Source: Gammaproteobacteria bacterium (lineage in GTDB: Bacteria; Pseudomonadota; Gammaproteobacteria; GCA-001735895). Taken from it: a stretch of DNA of 8,739 bases. Both the position numbers and the translations under genes were made by a program. The stretch is from NCBI GenBank assembly GCA_003231795.1, contig QIJI01000350.1, forward strand, positions 1-8,739, in the 5' to 3' direction. Below are positions 1-5,935 of this stretch, piece after piece. The notes under the pieces are model-generated. The model was not told where the DNA came from, did not search any database, and saw only the letters and a program-made list of their open reading frames with translations. How positions within the stretch are numbered: the stretch's first letter is position 1; every line of letters begins with the position of its first letter.

Positions 1-88
1 AAGCGCAGTTTACACGGTGTAAATGAGCATTTTGAGCCAATTTTTAACGCTGCCATGGGCCGCATGAGACTTTTTCAACAGCCTGCTA
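1..88. mobile_element. Probable IS/MITE terminus (non-coding remnant)
   Basis: No gene is visible here. Read on the minus strand from 88 down, it opens with CTAGCAGGCTGTTGAAAAAG, which resembles the terminal sequences of many bacterial DDE insertion sequences. It also holds a perfect dyad at 9-23 (TTTACAC, 1-base centre, GTGTAAA). From memory, this mix of a GTTGAAAAAG terminus and an internal TTTACAC dyad recurs in intergenic repeats of gammaproteobacteria, but I cannot name the IS family without a search. The element, if real, would extend leftward out of the window and stop near base 88, about 90 bases past the end of fadD. No transposase residues are visible. Confidence 0.4.
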
Positions 89-97
89 GTGGTCTGT

Positions 98-123
98 CGG
101 TTAGCGTAGCTCAGCTTTAACCG
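98..123. repeat. Stem-loop downstream of fadD
   Basis: A perfect inverted repeat, CGGTTA (98-103) with TAACCG (118-123), encloses a 14-base loop. It lies 54 bases beyond the fadD stop codon in the direction of fadD transcription, so it could end or protect that transcript's 3' end. No T-run follows on the minus strand, so it does not meet the standard of an intrinsic terminator. It could also be residue of the neighbouring mobile-element end. Confidence 0.3.
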
Positions 124-176
124 GTCTGACAAATAGCGTTGGAATTAGCCCGGAAATTTCGAAAATTTGCGCGGAG

Positions 177-1832
177 TTAGCGCAGTTCGCGGCGCAAAAT
201 TTTACCAACGTTAGTCTTCGGTAGCTCATCCCTGAATTCAATAATTTTGGGCACCTTGTAACCCGTCAGAAATTCACTGCAATGCTCGATTATCGCGGCT
301 TCGTCAAGTGCAGGATCTTTTTTCACGATAACGGCCTTAACCACTTCTCCGCAGTCGTCGTCGGGTTCACCAATGACGCCAACTTCAAGCACAGCTTCGT
401 GAGCGGCAATCACGGCTTCAATTTCATTCGGATACACGTTGAAACCGGACACCAGAATCATATCCTTAAGCCGGTCAACGATTCGGAAAAAGCCCAGTTC
501 ATCCATCTCCGCCACATCACCGGTCTTGAGCCAGCCATCCGCTGAGATTACTTCGGCGGTCTCCTCGGGTCTGTGCCAGTAACCCTTCATTACCTGAGGA
601 CCACGTACACACAGCTCGCCAGACTTACCTTGCGGCAGCAAATTACCCTGATCATCCTGAACCGATACTTCGGTTGAAGGAACCGGCAGTCCTATCGAGC
701 CATTATATTCAGTCAGAGTCAACGGATTGATGCAGACTGCGGGGGAGGTTTCCGTTAACCCGTAGGCTTCGAGTATCGGCCCGCCGGTGAGTTTATTCCA
801 GCGCTCTGCCACGGGTTTCTGCACCGCCATGCCACCACCCAACGTCAGCTTCAGTGACGAAAAATCGATCTGCTCAAATCCTGGGGTATTCATCAATCCA
901 TTGAACAGGGTGTTGACACCCGTCATTGCGGTAAATTTCAGACCTTGTAATTCTTTGACGAACCCGGGCATATCGCGAGGATTGGTAATGAGGTAATTAA
1001 GCGCACCCACTTTCATGAAGGTCAGGCAGTTCGCGGTGAGTGAAAAGATGTGATACAGCGGCAATGCGGTAATAATCACCTCTTTGCCATCTTCCACCGC
1101 AGATTCAATCCACGAAGAGGCCTGTTGCATGTTGGCTACCATATTTCCGTGCGTCAACATGGCGCCTTTAGCGACACCAGTCGTACCACCGGTGTATTGC
1201 AAAAACGCCAGATCGTCGTGGTTACAATCAACCGTTTCACGCGTCTGCGTGGCGCCTTGTTTTAGTGCCTGCTTAAAACTAAGCGCCTGTGGTAAAGCGA
1301 ACGGCGGCACCATTTTCTTAACATACTTGACTACCAGATTGACAATTAACGATTTCGGGAACTTCAACTGGTCACCGAGCTGCGTGGTAATTACGTGCTG
1401 TATCGAGGTCCTGGAGATAACTTCGCTTAAGGTATCGCAGAAATTTTCCATGACGATAATGGCCTTGGCACCGGAATCGCTGAGCTGATGCTCGAGCTCT
1501 CTTGCAGTGTAAAGCGGATTGGTATTGACGACCGTAAATCCGGCTCGCAATATTGCGAATATCGAAATTGGATTCTGTAATACGTTGGGCATCATTACCG
1601 CGATGCGGTCGCCCTTGTTTATTCCCTCCAGGTTTTGTAGATAGCCGGCGAGTTGATCGGTGTATCGATCCATCTCATCGTAACTGAGGCTAGTCCCCAA
1701 ATTACTGAAACAGGGGTTGTCGCCAAACCTGGCAATCGCCTTTTCAAATACGTCGTTGACGCTGCTATAGGCCTCGAGGTCGATTTCTTCCGGGACCCCG
1801 GGTGGGTAACTCTTTAACCAGACCTTCTCCAC
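177..1832 (-). CDS. fadD: Long-chain fatty acid--CoA ligase
   Basis: This enzyme activates long-chain fatty acids to acyl-CoA using ATP and CoA, through an acyl-adenylate, at the inner face of the membrane; it commits the fatty acid to beta-oxidation. The 551-residue protein is close to the family length. Visible motifs are the AMP-binding P-loop YTGGTTGVAKG (213-223), the EAYGLTE motif (355-361), GELCVRGPQVMKGYW (405-419), the TGD motif (437-439), the FACS signature from D453 to E472, and the C-terminal lysine K544 in PKTNVGK, the usual adenylation lysine. The start is GTG: MEKVWLKSYP aligns with the MKKVWL start of E. coli FadD, which also uses a non-ATG start. A purine-rich AAAGGGGGAG Shine-Dalgarno lies about 6 bases upstream. 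The C-terminus ends at RRELR, about ten residues short of E. coli FadD. It follows fadE on the same strand after 83 bp, so co-transcription is likely. Confidence 0.96.
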   Translation of the reverse strand: MEKVWLKSYPPGVPEEIDLEAYSSVNDVFEKAIARFGDNPCFSNLGTSLSYDEMDRYTDQLAGYLQNLEGINKGDRIAVMMPNVLQNPISIFAILRAGFTVVNTNPLYTARELEHQLSDSGAKAIIVMENFCDTLSEVISRTSIQHVITTQLGDQLKFPKSLIVNLVVKYVKKMVPPFALPQALSFKQALKQGATQTRETVDCNHDDLAFLQYTGGTTGVAKGAMLTHGNMVANMQQASSWIESAVEDGKEVIITALPLYHIFSLTANCLTFMKVGALNYLITNPRDMPGFVKELQGLKFTAMTGVNTLFNGLMNTPGFEQIDFSSLKLTLGGGMAVQKPVAERWNKLTGGPILEAYGLTETSPAVCINPLTLTEYNGSIGLPVPSTEVSVQDDQGNLLPQGKSGELCVRGPQVMKGYWHRPEETAEVISADGWLKTGDVAEMDELGFFRIVDRLKDMILVSGFNVYPNEIEAVIAAHEAVLEVGVIGEPDDDCGEVVKAVIVKKDPALDEAAIIEHCSEFLTGYKVPKIIEFRDELPKTNVGKILRRELR

Positions 1833-1837
1833 TTGCT

Positions 1838-1847
1838 CTCCCCCTTT
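1838..1847 (-). promoter_or_regulatory. Strong ribosome binding site of fadD
   Basis: Minus-strand AAAGGGGGAG ends five bases before the GTG start codon at 1832. It is the strongest Shine-Dalgarno of the five genes and supports the rare GTG start. It suggests fadD has independent initiation although it is the second gene after fadE. Confidence 0.65.
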
Positions 1848-1915
1848 CCTGGCTGTTGTTATCAGGCGCTCTAAGATCCCTCATTTTGGCGCGGAACCGG
1901 CCAGAAAAGCAATGG

Positions 1916-4483
1916 TTACGCTTTCGGCCGCGTTTTGTTAACGCTTTTGCTCGCCTTTTTCTTTGGCGCCGCCTTCTTTTTTGGCGCTACCTTTTTGGGC
2001 AATACCTTCTTTCCCTGAACGATCGCACTCTCTGCCGGTAACTTGTCAATTCCCGATCCGGTTAAAAGTTGATCGGCTGCAAAATCATCAACCATCACGA
2101 CTTTACGCGTGGCACTACGCGCAGCCTGCAAAATATCAATTTCCTCGGCCGTTATCTGTTTGGCTTTTCGCAGCGCCTGCAACCATTGTGTGTAATCTTC
2201 CAGCCCATGCGGCTCAAGATCCTGATGGCGTAATCGTCGCTCTATCGGCTCCGCCCTGATTACCTTTTGCAGAGCGTCTTCGAGGCAACCAGTGATATCC
2301 TCGGGATCATCACTGATGTAAATACCATCTGTCAAACGATCACGTGCCTCTCCTGGCCGAATTAGCAAGGACGCTACTCGATGACCAAGAAAATCATTCG
2401 GTGGCCTTAAGGTAAGACCCAACGGGAATATGGTATGTCGGACAAACACCCCAAGCCATTTGACCGGGAAATTTCTCAAAATCTCGTCGAGCGCCATCTG
2501 TATCTGATAAAGACAGTGTTTGGCTGACCATTCGACCAGTGGCAGGTCACTTCTTGGCTGCCCATCAGTTTCAAATTTTTTCAGCACGGCCGAGGCGTAA
2601 AACATGTAGCTAAGGGCATCGGCAAAACGGCCGGAAAGTTTTTCCTTACGCTTGAATGCACCACCCAGAATCATTAACACCAGGTCGGCACAAACTGCAA
2701 AAGCGGCACTCATCTGACCCAGACGTTTGTAATAAGTCCCTATTCTGCCATCGCAGGGCGAAGGCGCCAGGTGACTTCCACTGAGTCCATAGACAAAAGC
2801 GCGGCAAAAGTTGGTGAAGACAAACCCGGCATGACCGCATATCGCCTGATCGAAAACCCGTTCGGCGGTCGCGCTATCCTTCATTGTCGCGGCCTCCATC
2901 TCACGCATTAAATAGGGATGGCATCGAATGGCACCCTGCCCGAAGATAATCATGGTACGGGTAAGAATATTGGCTCCCTCGACAGTAATTCCAACCGGTA
3001 CCGTCTGAAAGGAGCGGGCCAGATAATTGGACGGCCCCATACAGATACCACGACCACCGTGGATATCCATCGCATCGTTTACCACCTGGCGCATTTGCTC
3101 GGTATTGTGGTATTTCAAAATTGCTGTTACCACCGAAGGTTTTTCGCCGCTGTCGAGTGCCGACAAGGTCAGCAATCGGCCTGCGTCCATCATGTATGTC
3201 AGGCCGCCGATGCGCGCCAACGCTTCTTCGACGCCTTCAAATTTACCGATCGATGTATTAAATTGCTTGCGAATATGGGCATATGCACCGGTCGCTCGAG
3301 CGCTGAGTTTTCCTGCTGCTACTCCGACCGCCGGCAAAGATATTCCGCGCCCGGCCGACAACGACTCCACCAGCATACGCCAGCCCTTGCCGATATTCGC
3401 CTGTCCTCCAATAACAAATTCCAGTGGTATGAAAACGTCGATACCGTTGGTAGGACCGTTTTGAAACGCCGCATTCAACGGGAAATGTCGCCTGCCAATG
3501 CTAATGCCGGCTGTATCAGCCGGTATCAACGCACAGGTAATACCGAGTTCTTTTTCACCGCCGAGTAATCCATCAGGATCGTAGGCTTTGAATGCGAGGC
3601 CCAGTACGGTTGCGACAGGCCCGAGCGTGATGTAACGCTTTTCCCAGTTCAGCAGCAAACCCAGAACCTGCTTCCCCTGATACTCAGCGCGGCAAACCAC
3701 TCCTGTATCGGGTATCGCTCCAGCGTCGGATCCAGCGGATGGACCGGTGAGCGCAAAACATGGGATTTCGCGTCCATCGGCAAGTCGCGGAAGATAATAA
3801 TCCTTCTGCTGCTCGGTACCGTAATGCAGTAACAATTCTGCCGGCCCCAGCGAATTCGGGACCATAACCGTAACCCCGGCCGAAATACTGCGCGCAGAAA
3901 GCATCATTACGACACTGGAATGGCCCATTGCGCTGAACTCCAGACCGCCATATTGTTTTGGAATGATCATGCCGAAAAACCGGTGTTGCTTCATGAAGTC
4001 CCAGATTTCCGGCGGCAGGTCCATGCGATTGTGGGTAATATCCCAATCGTCGATCATCGCGCAAAGTTGCTTCACAGGACCCTCAATAAAGGCTCTTTCA
4101 GTTTCATTCAACGCGGGTAGTTTATAGTTTCGCAATATCGACCAGTCGGGTGATCCGCGAAACAGTTCTGACTCCCACCAGACACTGCCGGCTTCGATAG
4201 CATCGCGTTCGGTATCCGACATTGGCGGCAAAATCTGACGAATGCGCGCCAGCAGCGGTCGTGAAAGGATTTGCTCGCGGAGCGGCTGAATTCCAAACAA
4301 TAACGCAGGCAACAGGTACAAAACCCAAAATAAAATGCCCCAGAAAAAACTAAAGCCACCCGCCAGCGTATAGATCAGCATAAAAAGGCCGGTGATCAGC
4401 GCGAAGTTGCGAAACGAGGTTAACTGGCGGGCTATCGCATAAAACAATGCGAGTACGCCAGCCATCAGAAGCAAAATATTCAT
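1916..4483 (-). CDS. fadE: Acyl-CoA dehydrogenase FadE with Lys-rich tail
   Basis: FadE catalyses the first oxidation of beta-oxidation, acyl-CoA to trans-2-enoyl-CoA, with FAD, passing electrons toward the respiratory chain; the family is membrane-associated. The ATG at 4481-4483 gives 855 residues; a TTG one codon upstream is possible but less likely. Hydrophobic segments lie at about 2-20, 24-41 and 44-64. The acyl-CoA dehydrogenase core follows: CFALTGPSAGSDAGAIPDTG (242-261), IGKGWRMLVESLSAGRGISL (364-383) and GITVEGANILTR (498-509). E502 in VEGAN is the likely catalytic base, by analogy with the family's EGT glutamate. IIFGQGAIRCHP (512-523) precedes the C-terminal DUF1974-type region typical of FadE. 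E. coli FadE is about 814 residues; the extra length here includes residues 825-855, which contain 13 Lys and 1 Arg. The gene precedes fadD and follows a perfect dyad at 4557-4573. Confidence 0.95.
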   Translation of the reverse strand: MNILLLMAGVLALFYAIARQLTSFRNFALITGLFMLIYTLAGGFSFFWGILFWVLYLLPALLFGIQPLREQILSRPLLARIRQILPPMSDTERDAIEAGSVWWESELFRGSPDWSILRNYKLPALNETERAFIEGPVKQLCAMIDDWDITHNRMDLPPEIWDFMKQHRFFGMIIPKQYGGLEFSAMGHSSVVMMLSARSISAGVTVMVPNSLGPAELLLHYGTEQQKDYYLPRLADGREIPCFALTGPSAGSDAGAIPDTGVVCRAEYQGKQVLGLLLNWEKRYITLGPVATVLGLAFKAYDPDGLLGGEKELGITCALIPADTAGISIGRRHFPLNAAFQNGPTNGIDVFIPLEFVIGGQANIGKGWRMLVESLSAGRGISLPAVGVAAGKLSARATGAYAHIRKQFNTSIGKFEGVEEALARIGGLTYMMDAGRLLTLSALDSGEKPSVVTAILKYHNTEQMRQVVNDAMDIHGGRGICMGPSNYLARSFQTVPVGITVEGANILTRTMIIFGQGAIRCHPYLMREMEAATMKDSATAERVFDQAICGHAGFVFTNFCRAFVYGLSGSHLAPSPCDGRIGTYYKRLGQMSAAFAVCADLVLMILGGAFKRKEKLSGRFADALSYMFYASAVLKKFETDGQPRSDLPLVEWSAKHCLYQIQMALDEILRNFPVKWLGVFVRHTIFPLGLTLRPPNDFLGHRVASLLIRPGEARDRLTDGIYISDDPEDITGCLEDALQKVIRAEPIERRLRHQDLEPHGLEDYTQWLQALRKAKQITAEEIDILQAARSATRKVVMVDDFAADQLLTGSGIDKLPAESAIVQGKKVLPKKVAPKKKAAPKKKASKSVNKTRPKA
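1919..2011 (-). other. Lysine/proline-rich histone-H1-like tail of FadE
   Basis: Residues 825-855 of FadE form a low-complexity tail built on PKK(V/K)A-type units, with 13 lysines and one arginine in 31 residues and no acidic residue. The DNA contains two adjacent imperfect 18-base copies (1955-1972 and 1973-1990, 14 of 18 identical), each encoding (V/A)APKKK-like hexapeptides, so the tail probably grew by tandem duplication. Such tails are known on AlgP, HU-like and histone-H1-like bacterial proteins, where they bind nucleic acid or other polyanions. I know of no such role in FadE. The function here is unknown. Confidence 0.8.
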
Positions 4484-4524
4484 CAAACAGATCCGGGATT
4501 CATCAGGTCTCTAAAGCCCACAAC

Positions 4525-4551
4525 ATTATCTTAAATAGACAAAGGCATCAA
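4525..4551 (-). promoter_or_regulatory. Possible fadE promoter
   Basis: On the minus strand, TTGATG (4546-4551) and GATAAT (4525-4530) resemble sigma-70 -35 and -10 boxes, with a short 15-base spacer. Transcription would begin near 4518 and leave a leader of about 35 bases before the fadE ATG. The spacer is suboptimal, so this is a weak call. The dyad at 4557-4573 would sit just upstream of the -35 box. Confidence 0.25.
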
Positions 4552-4556
4552 TGCGT

Positions 4557-4573
4557 AGTTTCAATTTGAAACT
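4557..4573. promoter_or_regulatory. Perfect 17-bp dyad, candidate operator upstream of fadE
   Basis: AGTTTCAA and TTGAAACT form an exact 8+8 inverted repeat around a single T. It lies 74 bases upstream of the fadE start and 14 bases past the stop of the upstream gene. A one-base centre and no following T-run make an RNA terminator unlikely; the symmetry suits a dimeric DNA-binding protein. It resembles neither the E. coli FadR site (TGGTCCGACCA-like) nor the usual PsrA pattern (GAAAC/CAAAC half-sites facing GTTTC/GTTTG), because its half-sites are in the opposite order. The regulator is therefore unidentified. Confidence 0.45.
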
Positions 4574-4587
4574 GTCTTATTATCTTT

Positions 4588-5712
4588 CTATTTTCCCCGA
4601 TCCAGTGTAGCGCGAAAATTTTGAAGCATGGAATCCATCTCGAGTTGCAGGGTCTGGTCGACAAATTCGATTAACGGCATAACCGTCTGTAACAAACCAC
4701 TGGCATGGGAGGAGAGATCGTCAGTATTTCCGGCGTCAATCAACTTCAGCGCGCGATCTATCGAATAGACCCGCTCTTCACCCTGCGGCAGCGTGTTGAC
4801 AATGCGATTACCGCCATCGGCAACGGCCTGCTTGATACTGGCATCGAGGATCGAGTAAACCCGGTCGAGACTCGTTTCCTCGGTTGCGATACAACTATAA
4901 ATCGCACCACTCAAAGTGGCTGGAACCTGCTTTCCCGCAATCCGAATTCGGCGACTCGCAATACTTTCGACGATTCGATTTACGCCACTGGTTGCACCGA
5001 TTCCGTTGGTTGCGGGAAACAGAATACAGAACTCGGCATTACCCAGATAACACAGTGAATCTTCGCGACGCAACGTTTGTTGAACAATCCTGGCTACCGC
5101 CTGCACCACCGAAATCGCAGTGGCCTTGTCGAAACCGGCAATAATGGCTTTGATATTATCCAGCCTGAGCTTGCAAATACTGACGTTGCTGCGGTGGCGT
5201 AGCGAAAAAGAAATTTCCTGTTGCACGCGCGAATTAAAGAAATTCTCCTGGGACAGTTGCTGCAGCACGTTTACGGCTGAAATTTGCTGCATTTCAACAG
5301 TCGGTTCTATTGAATGCTGCACGTAGATATTGGCATGCAACCGAACCCGGGTTGTGAGTTCCGCACTGGCAAAAGGTAAATTTATGAAATCAGTGGCGCC
5401 GTTACGAAAAGCCGTCTCGCGTTGTTCATCGCTATCGTTTTCACCGATCAGCAACAGTACCGGCGTCGCCGCGAGACGATTGTCCTGGGCATCACGGATC
5501 CGCTCCAGAAGCGCAAACGAATCGTCAGCCAGTGTGAGTTCGCAGATCACCAATGCAATGTCCCGATTCTCCAGTAATAACTCCCACGCAGCTTCTGCAT
5601 CGGATGCAGTCAGCAGGTTGAAGTAGTCGCGTAGATGACGGCTAATCAGTTTAACAGACTGCACCGACTGACAGGCCAGCAATAGAGTTGCTTTTTGTTG
5701 GTTCTCAGACAT
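4588..5712 (-). CDS. Degenerate REC-GGDEF protein, putative c-di-GMP effector
   Basis: The 374-residue protein has a response-regulator fold (about 8-130), a GGDEF-like domain (about 155-310) and a helical C-terminal extension (about 311-374). Both domains look catalytically dead. In the receiver, the acidic pair is A13/C14, the phospho-acceptor Asp is E58 (VICELTLADD), and the conserved Lys before Pro is L112. In the GGDEF domain the signature is GNAEF (224-228). Aligned without gaps to the intact neighbouring cyclase, the metal Asp is R183, the nucleotide-binding Asn is I191 and the later substrate Asp is I200. The inhibitory-site motif is kept: RRED (215-218), exactly five residues before the signature. 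This suggests c-di-GMP binding without synthesis, as in PopA-type effectors; that role is inferred. The ATG at 5710-5712 was chosen because the receiver begins at residue 8 and GGA lies five bases upstream of it; a 37-residue extension to 5823 has no family resemblance. Confidence 0.85.
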   Translation of the reverse strand: MSENQQKATLLLACQSVQSVKLISRHLRDYFNLLTASDAEAAWELLLENRDIALVICELTLADDSFALLERIRDAQDNRLAATPVLLLIGENDSDEQRETAFRNGATDFINLPFASAELTTRVRLHANIYVQHSIEPTVEMQQISAVNVLQQLSQENFFNSRVQQEISFSLRHRSNVSICKLRLDNIKAIIAGFDKATAISVVQAVARIVQQTLRREDSLCYLGNAEFCILFPATNGIGATSGVNRIVESIASRRIRIAGKQVPATLSGAIYSCIATEETSLDRVYSILDASIKQAVADGGNRIVNTLPQGEERVYSIDRALKLIDAGNTDDLSSHASGLLQTVMPLIEFVDQTLQLEMDSMLQNFRATLDRGK

Positions 5713-5935
5713 TGTTTTCCGATTGAAAGGTATCAATGAACTATAGTCCAAAATTTCCTGAACTTTATCCGCAATTCGGTGAGCACTCAAAAGTATCCAG
5801 GTTCGACAAAGCGAGCCCCACATTCCCTAAAAAAGCTTAATTTATCAGCGCGTTTGCCGATTAAGATTGCAGATAGAGCCCGGTCTGCGAAAAACTCCGG
5901 GCTGTAAATTACTTGTGAAAGCAGATTAATATCCA
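5713..5935. promoter_or_regulatory. Divergent intergenic region between the two c-di-GMP genes
   Basis: These 223 bases must carry promoters for both divergent genes. For the minus-strand gene, TATAGT (5740-5745 on the plus strand as ACTATA) is a good -10 with no clear -35; it would give a leader of about 20 bases and supports the 5712 start. For the plus-strand gene, TCGACA (5803-5808) matches the -35 consensus at five of six bases, and TAAAAA (5828-5833) is a weak -10 at a long 19-base spacing. That would put the structured element at 5867-5903 inside the leader. Both promoter calls are tentative. No operator with strong symmetry is seen. Confidence 0.35.
5867..5903 (+). promoter_or_regulatory. 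Potential H-type RNA pseudoknot in leader of REC-GGDEF-EAL gene
   Basis: Two stems interleave. Stem 1 pairs GCAGA (5869-5873) with TCTGC (5884-5888) and can extend by one U-G and one U-A pair. Stem 2 pairs AGCCCGG (5877-5883) with CCGGGCT (5897-5903), seven Watson-Crick pairs. The order is that of an H-type pseudoknot, with a 3-base first loop, no bases between stems, and an A-rich final loop GAAAAACT. A second GCAGA at 5921-5925, 10 bases before the ATG at 5936, could compete for TCTGC and cover the translation start region. No T-run follows, so it is not an intrinsic terminator. It does not match the GEMM c-di-GMP riboswitch. The fold is seen by eye only; the simple hairpin of stem 2 is the more conservative reading. 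Confidence 0.35.

Noticed and set aside
105..115. TAGCTCAG resembling a tRNA D-arm
   Set aside because: The expected GGTAGAGC partner, anticodon arm and T-loop (GGTTCGAATCC-like) are absent, and the flanks form a different stem. Chance match.
2918..3568. Long plus-strand open frame of 216 codons opposite fadE
   Set aside because: It lies wholly antisense to a well-supported gene and encodes no recognisable domain; it is a shadow of fadE codon use.
5713..5823. N-terminal extension of the degenerate REC-GGDEF protein
   Set aside because: The receiver fold begins at the downstream ATG; the extra 37 residues look like translated promoter DNA and contain the best -10 candidate.
5867..5903. GEMM-type c-di-GMP riboswitch
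   Set aside because: The conserved GEMM core and tetraloop-receptor elements are not present; only a generic pseudoknot geometry is seen.
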